Assembly: GCF_032884065.1 (NCBI RefSeq)
Contig: NC_088871.1
Span: forward strand, 44,068,619-44,132,618
DNA: 64,000 nt
Source: Artemia franciscana
Taxonomy: Eukaryota; Arthropoda; Branchiopoda; Anostraca; Artemiidae
Direction: 5' to 3'
In this document: positions 50,151-61,389 of the stretch, piece after piece
How the letters are laid out: every line of letters begins with the position of its first letter
Position numbering within the stretch: position 1 is the first letter of the stretch
The notes under the pieces: model-generated
The model's input: only the letters and a program-made list of their open reading frames with translations
Database searches by the model: none
Told to the model about the DNA's origin: nothing
Program-made: the position numbers and the translations under genes

Positions 50151-51135
50151 CTAGTTGGTGGGGGCGCTTCGCGCCCGCAAGCCCCCCGCGCGCGTAAGTC
50201 GTTACGCGCCATTGTAGTTGCGTCCCTGTGTCCCACCTGTGAATATAGATAGATATATATGTTTTTAACTACGTAAAACTTGCGAATATACAACATTCTT
50301 CGATGTCCCATTGTCTGTGCATATAAATAGATTGTCAGTTTTACCGACTCTTGAACATGCAACATAAAATTGTTCATCGGAAAAACAATCCGTATTCAGA
50401 TCTATACCTCATTATTCTAATGATTGCCCTTTAGCTTTGTTGATGGTGATTGCTAATCGAACATTCCCTGTGTCCCCGTCGTCATTTATATATCCCCCTG
50501 TGCCCCCGGCGTCCCCGTTGTAGTTGTGTCCCTGTGTCCCGGTCTTCATTTATATTCCCAGTATCCCGGTCGTCATTTGTGTCCCAGTTTGTAATTTCTC
50601 TTTGAGCGTCCCGGTCGTCATTTATATTCCCGGTGTCCCGGTCGTCATTTGTGTCCCGGTGTCCCGGTCTGTAATTTATCTTCGAGTGTCCCGGTCGTCA
50701 TTTATATGTCCCGGTCGTTATTTGTGTCCCGGTGTCCCAGTCTGTAATTTCTCTTTGGGTGTCCCGGTCGTCATTTATATTCCCTGTGTCCCGGTCGTCA
50801 TTTGTGTCCCGGTGTCCCGGTCTGTAATTTATCTTTGAGTGTCCCGGTCGTCATTTATATGTCCCGGTCGTTATTTGTGTCCCGGTGTCCCAGTCTGTAA
50901 TTTCTCTTTGGGTGTCTCGGTCGTCATTTATATTCCCTGTGTCCCGGTCGTCATTTGTGTCCCGGTCTGTAATTTTGTCAGTCGACAAACATGACGTCAG
51001 TCGACAAACAACTTCATGACGACATACAGCTCAATCCTTATAATGACGTCAGTCGACAAACATGACGTCAGTCGACGCACAAACATGTCGTCAGTCGACA
51101 GACACACAAACAAACAACTTATTTATATATCTTCT
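50151..51135 (-). mobile_element. Helitron, left copy (non-autonomous, with helicase remnant)
   Basis: Minus strand. The 3' end at 50151-50154 is CTAG, preceded by a GC-rich hairpin (gggcgcttcgcgccc on plus, 50162-50176), the classical Helitron terminus. Upstream, 50250-50380 encodes a frameshifted end of the Pif1-type helicase (LTIYLYAQTMGHRRMLYIRK). 50430-50466 encodes NVRLAITINKA (helicase motif VI region). The rest is minisatellite, then the 5' region (aacttatttatatat at about 51118) reading outward from the centre. No Rep domain is present, so it is not autonomous. Confidence 0.75.
50467..50985. repeat. GC-rich minisatellite with 153-bp higher-order unit
   Basis: Built from gtcccggtcgtcatttatat and gtgtcccggtctgtaattt modules. 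The marker ctgtaatttctctttgggtg-type segment (preceded by cag) sits at 50585, 50738 and 50891, a 153-bp period. Because 153 is divisible by three it keeps frames open and yields a spurious plus-strand frame at 50524-50838. Confidence 0.9.
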
Positions 51136-51235
51136 ATCTATCTATATATATAAAAATAAGTTGTCTGTGTGTGTGTGTGTGTCTGTCGAGTGACGTCATG
51201 TTTGTGTGTCGACTGACGTCATGTTTTCGACTGAC
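50990..51235. repeat. Centre of the Helitron palindrome
   Basis: catgacgtcagtcgacaaac repeats on the left and the inverse gtcgactgacgtcatgtt on the right (51190-51230) flank aacaacttatttatatat and tatataaaaataagttgt. These are the two 5' ends head-to-head. A GT run lies at 51166-51182. Confidence 0.85.
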
Positions 51236-52335
51236 GAAATTACAGACCGGGACATCGGGACATAAATGACGACCGGGACACCGGCACATAGGGAATATAA
51301 ATGACGACCGGGACACTCAAAGAGAAAGCGACCGGGACACAAGGAATGTTCGATTAGCAATCACCATCAACAAAGCACCGGGACACAAATGACGACCGGG
51401 ACACAGGGAGTATAAATGACGACCAGGACATAAGTAAAAAAACTAAAAAGACCAAAAAAAAGGTAAAAACTACAAAAAAACTAAAAAGGAAAAAAAACTA
51501 AAAACTAATAAAAAAAACTAAAAAAAACTAAAAAACTAAAAAAAACTAAAAAAGAAAAAAAAATGAAAAATAAAGGAGAAAAACAAAACTAAAAAAAATT
51601 AAAATAAAAAAAAACTAAAAAGAAAAAAAGGGGAAAAATACAAAAATTTATTTCATCATATACCATTTCAAAAACGAATGCATATACAGATCGGGACACC
51701 GGGATACAAATGACGACCGGGACACAGGGACACAACTACAACGGGGACGCCGGGGGCACAGGGGGATATATAAATGACGACGGGGACACAGGGAATGTTC
51801 GATTAGCAATCACCATCAACAAAGCTCAAGGGCAATCATTAAAATCATGAGGTATAACTAAAAAAAAACTAAAAATAGGTAAAAAACTAAAAACTAAAAA
51901 AAAGACCAATTCAAAAACGAATGTATATACAGACCGGGACACCGGGACACAAATGACGACCGGGACACCGGGACACAAGGAATATAAATGACGCCCGGGA
52001 CACTCGAAGAGAAATCACAGACTGGGACACTGGGACACAGGGAATATTAATGACGACCGGGACACAGGGACACAACTACAACGGGGACGCCGGGGGGCAC
52101 AGGGGGATTTATAAATGACGACGGCGACACAGGAAATGGTCGATTAGCAATCACCATCAACAAAGCTCAAGGGCAATCATTAGAATCATGAGGTATAGAT
52201 CTGAATACGGATTGTTTTCCCATGGACCATTATATGTTGCATGTTCAAGAGTCGGTAAACCTGACAATCTATTTATATGCACAGACAATGGGACAGCAGA
52301 GAATGTTGTATATTCGCAAGTTTTGCGTAGTTAAA

Positions 52336-52338
<3 letters not shown>
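51141..52338 (+). mobile_element. Helitron, right copy (non-autonomous, 3' end lost)
   Basis: Begins with TC (51141), preceded by A as expected for insertion between A and T: tctatatatataaaaataag. Minisatellite of gaccgggacacaaatgac modules follows. The helicase motif VI segment NVRLAITINKA occurs at about 51344-51378, 51795-51850 (with QGQS-type continuation) and, as GRLAITINKAQGQS, at about 52135-52180. It is followed by a frameshifted C-terminal helicase piece ending LYAQTMGQQRMLYIRKFCVV at 52338. The hairpin and CTAG end seen in the left copy are missing, replaced by a TA array. Confidence 0.7.
51425..51645. repeat. A-rich ctaaaaa low-complexity tract
   Basis: Many variants of aactaaaaaaa and aaagaaaaaaa in a row inside the right Helitron; a shorter patch lies at 51858-51905. 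Confidence 0.9.

Positions 52339-52420
<82 letters not shown>
52339..52420. repeat. TA dinucleotide microsatellite, about 82 bp
   Basis: Pure AT/TA run replacing the 3' end of the right Helitron. Confidence 0.95.
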
Positions 52421-52732
52421 TATAGAACTCAATTGCCTCCTTTCCCTTTTGTTAATCATTACCTTAAGAGGTAGGAACTACCAAAAAGATTTTTCACTTA
52501 ACTATAATCGACCCGCTTCCGCCACGTGATATATCTGATTCTGCATTTTGAATAGCAACTCTACTTTTCAACCATCTCTGTGGTCGAAAATTCCAATAAA
52601 TATTACAATTGTCAATTGCTATATTTCTCCAAATATTCAAAACAGCTTTTTAAAGATATAGTCCTTCGCTAAGCCATAGCTCTGTTTTACTACACGAGTG
52701 AGAATTTTAGGAAAATCAACATTTTTCAAGGT

Positions 52733-53030
52733 TCACTTCGAATCTGCTTCACATAGACCATAGGCTTCCGCAAGGTTCTTCTGGGTTTGATCTGCAAACA
52801 AATTGGGATTTTTTTTTTCAAAGTAGGAAGCTATTTCAACAGAACCTTTTAAACCATACAAGTAAGGAAGAAATGGAGGGACTACCTTGAATGGAAAGGT
52901 CCTCCCTATCCACAATTCAGGCTTTGCATCATTTGCGCTCCCCTCTACCAAAATGTTTGCCGAGTGCCAGAGGAGTGGTTGGTAAGGCTGAGTGAACACT
53001 TGAAACACATTCCCAATTTCAGAAAGTTGT
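52733..53030 (-). CDS. Possible terminal coding exon, product unknown
   Basis: An open minus-strand stretch of about 95 codons ends at a stop at 52733. It reads LSEIGNVFQVFTQPYQPLLW, then ELWIGRTFPFKVVPPFLPYL and NPNLFADQTQKNLAEAYGLC. The composition is protein-like (mixed polar and aromatic residues, no low complexity), unlike most frames here. I see no clean splice acceptor on its 5' side and do not recognise the family. It might be the end of a gene, or the end of a transposon protein. Confidence 0.35.
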
Positions 53031-53306
53031 ATTGATGTTGCAAAATAGTTTATCCGAGTTATTAAACATTTGTTCTTCTACATTTAAACCTTTTTTTTTA
53101 CGAAAAAATAATTCAGAGGGATTTACTTCAGTATCTTAAACTATCCCTTATGTGTGCCACTGAAAGTATATGTGCTGTTATTTAATCCTTTTGAAGCAAC
53201 ACTAGCCAAATATTTTAGGACCTTTACTTACATAAATTTCTACCAAGCTTTTGTGCCACGATTTGATCTAAGCAGATCAAACAAGGAGAGTGATCTTTTA
53301 CAAAAA

Positions 53307-53453
53307 GGCCAGAAACACCAGAAACAGAAACAAGGCCAGAAACACCAGAAACAGAAACAAGGCCAGAAACACCAGAAACAGAAACAAGGCCAGAAACACC
53401 AGAAACAGAAACAAGGCCAGAAACACCAGAAACAGAAACAAGGCCAGAAACAC
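53307..53453. repeat. 27-bp minisatellite, five full units
   Basis: The unit begins ggccagaaacaccagaaaca and repeats at 53307, 53334, 53361, 53388 and 53415 with a partial sixth, virtually without mismatch. The unit length is a multiple of three and lacks stops in several frames on both strands, so the long frames over it (GQKHQKQKQ repeats) are artefacts unless shown otherwise. Confidence 0.95.
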
Positions 53454-53549
53454 TTCAATCAGAATATTCATTTGTGGTTTGATTTTGACTTATTGACCTA
53501 TTTTAACGTAGAACAGAACCAATAAAACCAGAGAGAATTGAGGCATTAC

Positions 53550-53685
53550 CTGGTTTCCTGTAAACAATCAGAAGGTAAAGACAGAGGAGACAGCCAAATG
53601 TAATAAGCGCTGTGGGCCAATTCATTAAAAACATCACTGCCACACATAAAACAGTTCCAAGAAGACTTATCCATCCCTTGTAATA
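53550..53685 (-). CDS. Exon of an SLC12 cation-chloride cotransporter (Na-K-Cl type)
   Basis: SLC12 proteins carry chloride with sodium and/or potassium across the plasma membrane. This 136-base exon encodes YYKGWISLLGTVLCVAVMFL, MNWPTALITFGCLLCLYLLI and VYRKP plus one base. It corresponds to the last two membrane segments of the transporter core, just before the cytosolic C-terminal domain. Vertebrate NKCC1 has a very similar W-x-S-L-x-G-x-x-L-C and Y-x-x-Y-K-K-P pattern (from memory). The acceptor is a strong pyrimidine tract with TTTTTTCAG before 53685. The donor is CAG followed by GTAATG at 53549. Frame is phase 0 in, phase 1 out. No other exon of the gene is recognised in the window, so its introns are long. 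NKCC versus NCC subtype cannot be decided from one exon. Confidence 0.8.
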
Positions 53686-53699
53686 CTGAAAAAAGAAGA

Positions 53700-54590
53700 A
53701 AATTAAAATGAAACTTAAGATATAACTTTTCTTTTTAACTATAGTTCCAATAGACAACGAAATATGCAAAAGATAAAGACCCTTAAAGTCGAATTTGACC
53801 CTTTCAGAGGAAAAATCTGACCAACTCCAATTAAAGTCAGTCAGCAGGCAGAATAAAAAGTTTCGATATTTTTTGGTATTTGCTTAACTTTTTAAGCGCA
53901 ACAAAATATTCTGAAGCAGAAGCTCTTTTACAGCAAGAGTGATCTAGAATCGCGTTTTTTGATTTTTTCAAAGACAAAACAGAGGATTGAGAACATTTTT
54001 CGTTCTTGCGGAAAATTAGGAAGTCAATTTGTATTTAGGAATTATTAGAAAGCTACTTTTTGTGTCCTAATGGATATTTCCCCCTCATTGTATTTACTAA
54101 TATAGATTTTTTTATTTTAGTCTAAAGATCTATGGGTCGAAGGAGGTTGACGCATCTTTCCTTCCCTTGTCAATTCCTAGTAAGTTTTTAGACATAATAT
54201 TTTCTTTAAAAGTTTCTATTTTAATGCTAGTTCCTAAATAGTTCATCGAGTGTTCGACGATACACCTGCGGATATGCTTTTTTCATTTGTCAAAGAGATT
54301 GTCACAAGTTTACAGTTAGTATGTTTTTACGTTGAAGAGGCAGTTTTTTCAGGTGTCGTATTTTATTTTTAGTATGATCCTTTGTTTCTTACAACTAGGA
54401 CGTAGATACAGCAATATCCGCTCAAATAAACCCTTAAACATCTCTCTATGGTGTTTCAGCGTCCCACTAGCAGCTATAAAAGAAGAAAAAAAAAGAAGGA
54501 TAGACATAACTGCTTTTAATGCGAAAAAGATATTTTCCTTGTTGGTAAAGATTGGGGACTCTAATTCTTCTAAATTGGGTTCTCTACTAC
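53700..54590. other. Non-coding, nothing recognised
   Basis: Presumably intron of the SLC12 gene (minus strand). Long frames at 54332-54916 are antisense to the LINE fragment at their right end. Confidence 0.45.
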
Positions 54591-54594
54591 TACT

Positions 54595-54880
54595 ACTAAC
54601 AAGTAACCGCAGCACCAAGCCGCCTGAGGCCAACAAAGCTACGAACGCTCCTCCTCCATCCCAATCTATTCAATCCTCCCTCTGTATACCCTACCAGGAA
54701 GTTCCCAGTTTCCCTAATTTTTTCTTTATGATAGTCTCCTCTGCCAACAGCGGACAACCTGCTTTCCGTTTAGCCCTAGACGGTTGGCCGAAAAGGACAA
54801 CCTTTGGCAATATGTCATCCTTCACCCGCACAGCGTGCCCTAGCCATCTCAATCCATCTCTCATTTTAGCCTCAGAAAGG
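54595..54880 (-). mobile_element. LINE 3' end (same family as 12170-12435)
   Basis: Minus strand: KDDILPKVVLFGQPSRAKRK, IIKKNLGKLGTS-type residues and LASGGLVLRLL / GLRRLGAA-type residues, ending at a short GTA repeat (ctactactacta, 54586-54597). Better preserved than the copies in blocks A and B, but broken. Confidence 0.75.
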
Positions 54881-55744
54881 GGGATTAAAACCCCCTCAGC
54901 GGGGTACCCAGAATAATCGCTATGATGATTCTAATGGCAAAGTTTTCACTTTGATCCCATACCATTACTTGGGGTGTCAGACTATATTTACAAATTCCGA
55001 GAAATTTGTCTTTGCAACGTACTTTTATAACTAAAATTAATTGAAATAATAGTTACCATTCTTGAGTCAGGTTCAAATAGTGATTATTACTTACTTGATT
55101 TTTTTTTTCAAAACGCGCTTTTAAATATCGGTTACTACGGTCTAGGGTTGGTTCTTTATTAGATTGCCCCTAAGTGGATAATAGTGATTTACGATTTAAT
55201 GTTAATAATCTGTTACTTATTACAACATGAATCAGGCTTATAATGCAACTTGACAATGGCTGATTCGGACCACTGATTAGTAAGAAAATTAAGAGTAGGG
55301 CTTTCAACCACTTCGGCTTTTATCGTCACTACTACTGCGTTATTCTCAAGTTCCATTTAGAAAGGCGACAAATTTATTAGTTACGTAGGTTTATTGTTTC
55401 TTTTAAAATCCGGACTTCTTTGTATACCTCTTGACGTGATTTTTTTTTTAAATAGGGACCTCATCGGCCTGAAAGTGGCATTCTGTGTAAATAGTTAGCT
55501 TCATGATTCTGCTGGCAAATTCAAAAATAGCTTTAATAAAGTATGTATTTATTTTAAAATCATAAAAAAATATCCCCTAAGATATAGAGAATCTCTTGTA
55601 CTTGACTATTGTTGAACCTGTGGAGCCTATATTTTTTGTATTTAAATTTATAAAGCTTAAAAATTCCAAATTTGCTAGCTTTCATTAGTAGCATATAACC
55701 CTAGGTATTTTGTTTCTTTTTCGAGATCCCCTTATTCGAGAAAA
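54881..55744. other. Non-coding, nothing recognised
   Basis: No recognised frame or repeat. Confidence 0.4.
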
Positions 55745-55747
55745 AGA

Positions 55748-55788
<41 letters not shown>

Positions 55789-56440
55789 TAATAATAATAA
55801 TAATTTATTTATAACTCACATCATAACAAGTTATGGCACTTGTGGAGTAACAAAAAGAAAACAAAATGAAATACACTGCAAGTAAAATACACTACAAATA
55901 GAAAAAAACACTACGCTACCATGAGATTAACCGAACAGACGGACCAAAGGATGATGAGGCGATAAACGATAAAAAGCTGATTCCGACAACCTTCCATGCA
56001 GGAGGGCCAACTTTGCACTTATATCAGGGACATCAAACTTACGAATTATCTTCCCATTGCTATACCAAGGGGAGGGGGGGATAAAGTAAAAATTTACAAT
56101 ATATGAAATAAAAAGTCCGAATCTGATTAACATCTTTTTTCTTTAGAAGGGGATAAAGACCAGAAAGATAAAGGACAGAATGATCACAGAATGTAGCATA
56201 TAGTCTACCGAGTGCACGTCTATTATACTTCCCTCGATTAGTAACTATCATAGAATAGCCCATTTGAATTTTCTTTTGAACATCACGAACAGTGCACTGC
56301 CGTAGGCAAGAAATTAAATTCGTAACAGTAATACCCAACCACCGAAAGGCGGAATAATGATCTGCTGTCTTTTCTAAACTCCTGGCTTCGCGCACTGGGT
56401 GGTATCTGGTATCTTTTTTTAAGGGGATCAAATATACCAC
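55745..56440 (-). mobile_element. LINE C-terminal fragment with ATT-repeat tail
   Basis: Minus strand in two frames: CTVRDVQKKIQMGYSMIVTN, YNRRALGRLYATFCDHSVLY, KKKDVNQIRTFYFIYCKFLL, then after a frame change NGKIIRKFDVPDISAKLALL and YRLSPHHPLVRLFG with a stop at 55927. The 3'UTR ends in attataaataaatta-like sequence and an ATT array (55750-55803 on plus, AAT). This end is typical of I/Jockey-type LINEs, a different family from the other LINEs here. Confidence 0.75.
55750..55803. repeat. AAT trinucleotide microsatellite
   Basis: About 18 AAT units with one interruption (gat), forming the tail of the minus-strand LINE. Confidence 0.95.
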
Positions 56441-57234
56441 TTTTGGTTAAAGCTTTACACATCTTAAAAATTTTTTGCCTGGGATGGGGGGCTTTGCGCT
56501 TTCAACTTGGGATGAGACTAAATGTCCTTGCCCTCACAGCTGTGTCTTTGCTTTTTCAACTGTAGTAAAACTATTTAAATATGTGCACATTAGGGTACAA
56601 GACAACCCAAAGTGAATCAGAAGTGCCCTCTCACAATAAACTCACTGGTCGCTGCTCCTGAAATTTTGGTCGTATTTACCTGTTGAATACGTCTTTATAT
56701 CTTCAGTTACTTGTCTGAGTTTTGGAACGCATTTCTTCAGTCCTTAAATTTGTCAGGTGTCTGAACTTGAACTTCATTCTTTAATTGCTTTTCTTCATAT
56801 GTCAGATTTTTTATTCGGCTTCTTATATACAGTGTCTGAGTTTTGGAACTGTTTTCTTTGGTTCCTAAGTTTTCTCATTGACTTGAAATACTTAGCTTAC
56901 TTTTAAAATCGCATGAGTGATGGAAGAGAATTTAAAAACCACAATTAAAGCCATTGTACAGTATGGAGTTTAGCGTGCTTTTGGGGAAGCAGATAAATAT
57001 AATTCTAAAAAAATTATAAATTACAAAATTTAGGCGTGGTTCTGTTGATCTATTATATTTTTATTAGAAATTAATTGGGTAAAATTACAACAGGTAATTG
57101 GGAAAAGTATAAAACTATAATAAGGTATGTTGGGAAAAAGTTAATTTTTTTTATAAAAAGTTAACCCAATATACTTTTCGGTGAAAATTGTTTGCCCTCC
57201 AGTCACTTTTGACTAATAAAAATAAGACTATTTA
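56441..57234. other. Non-coding, nothing recognised
   Basis: No recognised feature. Confidence 0.4.
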
Positions 57235-57560
57235 GTGGGAAATACGATGTAGGGGGGGGGGTCCCTGACCACTTTGACTCTTAAAAGGGAACTAGATCAT
57301 CTGATTTCCAATCGAATAAGCCCCCTCCAGAGTATACGACCACCCTTTCCATAAAAACCTTATATGCCCTCGGGATATAACTTACAACCCTTGCGCTGAG
57401 GGCTGTGGGGGAGGGGGTTTTTATCCTCAGAGACATAATTTCGAGACCTTTCAACTACACTGAACAAAATGGATTTCTCAACATTTTGATTTGATGTGTT
57501 TTTAGTATTGATGGGTGTGGGGGGCTTTTTGCCCTCTACTTTTGACAATTTTTTTTTTTA
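57235..57560. repeat. Dispersed C/G-run repeat family X
   Basis: ataacttacaaccc, a G-rich run (ggctgtgggggaggggg), gacctttcaactacact and aacattttgatttgat follow the order of 715-850. Confidence 0.65.
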
Positions 57561-58134
57561 GGAAAATAGTATAATAGGACTTGACATAAATGCCGCAAAA
57601 GCTTTCGCTCGTTTTTTTCCCAGGTCGTAGATTGAGCTTTACGTAAAAGATACATCCACGTGTTTGAATAAAAGGGTGAATCTTGGACTTAACTTTGCAA
57701 GAGGGTGAAAATTGGGTTTCTAAACTTTGAAGCTTTAATATTGTTTGCTGCTAAACAGTGTCCTTTTGTTAGTAAATATTCTACCCAAGTATATAAAGTA
57801 ATATAGTAGTAAATAGTAATATTGCATAAGGAAGTATTAACAGTATGTAGTAGTGGGGTAAGTATATTTTGTAGTTAAATAGTACGTTTGGCAACCTGTG
57901 AGCTAAAGGTGATGAACATTTTTGCTTCTTCGTTTCCGGTCTTTCATATCTCCTACGAATTGAGCATGCTTCTACAAATGTAGACAATGGATACAGATTA
58001 GTTATACTTAAAACCTTGGGAACGTTTGAAGGAAACCATAAACAGTTATGAAATCTGCCTTAAAACAATCGTAATACCTATCTAAATCCTAGATAACTTC
58101 GAAGACCACACTGCCTTTCCATGACGAAAGTAAA

Positions 58135-58235
58135 ACAGTTCAAAATAGGGATGATAATTTTTATTGACAGTGAATGGATGTAAAATTATTTAACTGGATA
58201 TTTCGAACACATATGTAACTTCCTTTACTCTACCC
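58135..58235 (-). mobile_element. Penelope-like 3'UTR scrap
   Basis: The inverse of tgtgttcgaaatatccag, tcactgtcaata and tcatccctattttgaactg matches 45445-45525. Confidence 0.65.
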
Positions 58236-58439
58236 CCTCCCTCAACCCGATTAGATAAATATACACCCCACTATTGATTGTCTTGGTCATGGCAAACAAA
58301 GAAATAGCTTATTCTACAGTATTGCCATTATATTCCAGAATAGTTCTACTGTTTTCTTCCCTGGCTGAGTAGCGTCTGCCGTTCTAAAATGCTAGTGTTC
58401 GTCACTCAGTGTTGTAAAATATAATGAAAACGGTGTTCG

Positions 58440-58610
58440 GCTGATTCCCAACCCTGGAGAATCCCCTCCCTCCTGCAGAAAGTCTCCCACCGGAAAATTC
58501 ACCCCGCTGACAATTCCTCCCAGAAAATTCCCTCTCCCGCTTTGATTATTTCCTGGAAAAATTCACCTTGCACACAATTACCCTTGATCCCCCCACAAAT
58601 GAAATCATGT
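58440..58610. repeat. Short C-rich motif array of repeat family X
   Basis: ccggaaaattcaccccgctg, cccagaaaattccctctccc and ctggaaaaattcacctt are consecutive variants of one motif of about 20-25 bases, as at 250-640. Confidence 0.65.
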
Positions 58611-60760
58611 ACCGAAAGGAAAAGTAAGACAGACAAAAAGAATGAAGACCTATTATGCAAAATACAGGTTGAGTGCATGGTGTAAAATATCCTATAACAT
58701 TCGTTTTTGCATTTTATTTCTTTTAATTCTTTATTTTTCATGTTTTTATGTTCTGGGGGTCGATATATCTTAGCCAGGTAAGATGAAGGTTAAAGATTTG
58801 CTTGCTTATTTGCAATAAGGAGTTTGGTTCACTTAAGTTTGGTTCAGTTAAGATTTTCTTGGTTCTGACTCTGAGTGTAACTCCATCTGATATACACCTA
58901 ATGCACGCATTTCAGATCGCACGGTGTGAACTGATATAATTTACTGTGGATATCGGTACCCGAATGTACTTCTAATTTAGGTATTTCCTGCCTAAAAAGG
59001 GGGTTTTTTGAAGTCCTTTGGGGATGAACATTTTTGTTTACGGATTTGGCGATTTTTATAAGTCATAGGATTTTTTTTAGTGATTTCTATTATTTGTTGT
59101 TTTAAACTTCGAAGGTTATTCTTCTCACGGTTCATTATTCGGTCTTAACTTGGACGGTGTTCTCTGTACAATGATGAATAGCGTTTCGGAACTGGACTAA
59201 TGAAATTTGTATGCAGTAATTTGCATAAAGCAGCTCTGACCAATTAATCAGCCGCCTTGCTATGGAATAAGTCAATTGAACGATAAGAAAGTGATTGATA
59301 TTTCCTGCTTTTATCTGATTTTTATTTGTTAGTATTGAAGTACCCTTTGTGTTGCTTGTAAAATTACGCAGGAAAATTGCTGAACAGATGCAGAAGTCTG
59401 AGCCGGTAATATTTGATCTGTTTAAAGGCCAAACAACTTAAAACCGCTTTTAGATTAGACCTTAGCCCCAAGACTCTTGATTGAGTCTTAAATTTGTACA
59501 TTGGGTAGAAAAACTACATTACAAAAAAAAACTTTCAGCTATCAAGGATCAAATTTTTTTGGGGCGCCAATTTGATGAACTATATTCAAAATCTACTTTA
59601 GTTTAACTTTTCCACTAGCAAAAATACGATTTAATACCGAACCAACCTGTGTATTATTTCCATTCACCGACCACCAACGGTGTGGATGCAACTGATTGAA
59701 CCCCTGTTTAACTCAACAACGCTCAGCTCAAATCATTTAACTCAATCCCTGTTCAATTCAACTCACCCGATATTCAATTTAACCTCATGCAATTCGGCCC
59801 CAACTGGTAAATTTGCTTAAGTTGACTGTATCTAATAAACACATCCTAATGAAATAAAACTAGTACCATTATATTTTTTATTTTATATTCTTTCCAAATA
59901 TCATGGTCGCTTTTCTAACAACGCCCACCTCCTTATGATTTCAGATATAGCCCTAACAATGTATTGCTCCGTTGTCTTTCATCTCGTGATGCGTCAGGTG
60001 ATTCTTTGTTAACCGATTCTTTTGCGTTCTTGATCCGGTAAAAAATTTCCCGCTAAGAAATTTCAATATAATTGGGGAATAAAGATATTGTTGGGAATGA
60101 TCCAAAAATGCAACGGAAGAGAGCATGCTAATCTGAGCAAGGATTCATTTATTTTAGTGCTTTCGTTTATTTTTTTTTATAGGTCCTCGGGCTATATCTG
60201 GGATCATCAGGGAGATTGGGTGCATTCTCAGAAAGTAACAAAGATACTTGGAAAGAGTTTAGAATAAGGATCTAATTTTACTTCTTTTATTTCATTGGCG
60301 TGTTTCTTTTTGATCTGATCAACCACAGCAAATTTATTCATCATTCAATCTAGCCTAACCTATTACGAGGGTTGAAGTGAATTGAGATTAAGTTGAATAA
60401 GGGCTGAGGAGAACGGGAGATAGATTTAAATGGGGTCGAGCTAGATGAAGCTTGAATTGCTTGGGGATGATTTGAGTGCCATGAGGGTTGAGGGAAGTAG
60501 GCTGATTTGACCGGCGTTGGTTCATATGGGAATTATCATTAAAGAATCTCCTTTTAGAATTTTGAATGCAATTTCCTCAAAAAATGAAAGGTGAAAGCAT
60601 GTGAGTCCTTAAATTCTAAAACTTATGACACTTTACGAGAATTTTTTTGAGACCCATAACTAAACCTGAATTTCTTTTTCCTTTATATGTTAAAATATGA
60701 TCTTTATCTGTAGTGATTAGCTTTTAATTAGTGCTAGAGCCAAGGTATTAATTGCTTTAT
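58611..60760. other. Non-coding, nothing recognised
   Basis: No coding or RNA signal convincing. Confidence 0.45.
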
Positions 60761-60764
60761 TTGT

Positions 60765-61045
60765 GAGTAATAGTCTATGCTAGACTTGAAATCCTTTGTC
60801 CATGGGGTTAGGGGCTCGAATCCTGTTATTGCTAGTTATTTGGTTTGGATCCGGTGTGGCTCTATAAGCTCAGCTAGTCTCGACCCATTTCTAAATGGAT
60901 ACCTGATGAAATCTAGGGGGAAAACACAGGCATCGTCAGATGATTTGCCCCCAATCACGTATTGCACTCCCAGCCTAAGACAGATAATTAGGCCCCACCT
61001 GCGCAACGCGGACCATTGGACAGCACGTAAAAAAAATGTTAAAAT
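60765..61045 (+). mobile_element. tRNA-derived SINE, first copy (decayed)
   Basis: gaaatcctttgtccatgggg, ggggctcgaatcctg (B-box-like, about 60811-60825) and a body with tttggatccggtgtg, agctcagctagt and cccatttctaaatgg match the copy at 62780-63085 in order. The A-box region is worn. A plus-strand open frame over it is accidental. Confidence 0.7.
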
Positions 61046-61389
61046 TTAGTAGTTAGTGACTTATTCAGTAACTCAGAACTAGAATTACATATCCTTTCTA
61101 AAGTTTGAACACGGAAACTAGAAATGAATTCAATCATCATTGAGTGTTTTTTTTTAATTTATTTTATAATTTATTTATTTATATTTTATAATTTTATATA
61201 TGAATTCCTGAGGTTCAGACCATTGTTACTAAAGATCTTAAGAGGGTTGATTCTGAAAGGGGTAAAAAAAAAAACAGTTTACAAGGGCTATATCTTTGAA
61301 AAACTGAGATCAGGACCTGTATAGAACGAAACTTGAGGTGTGTGAGGGAAATGTGACAGGATTACATGACGACAACCAACCCGTAATCC

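Noticed and set aside
50524-50838. 104-codon plus-strand frame rich in PVVI
   Set aside because: The 153-bp higher-order minisatellite keeps the frame open; it is antisense to the left Helitron.
53154-53525. 123-codon plus-strand frame with GQKHQKQKQ repeats
   Set aside because: The 27-bp minisatellite stays open in several frames on both strands; the flanks show no family.
54332-54916. 194-codon plus-strand frame
   Set aside because: Its right half is antisense to a LINE 3' end and its left half shows no family.
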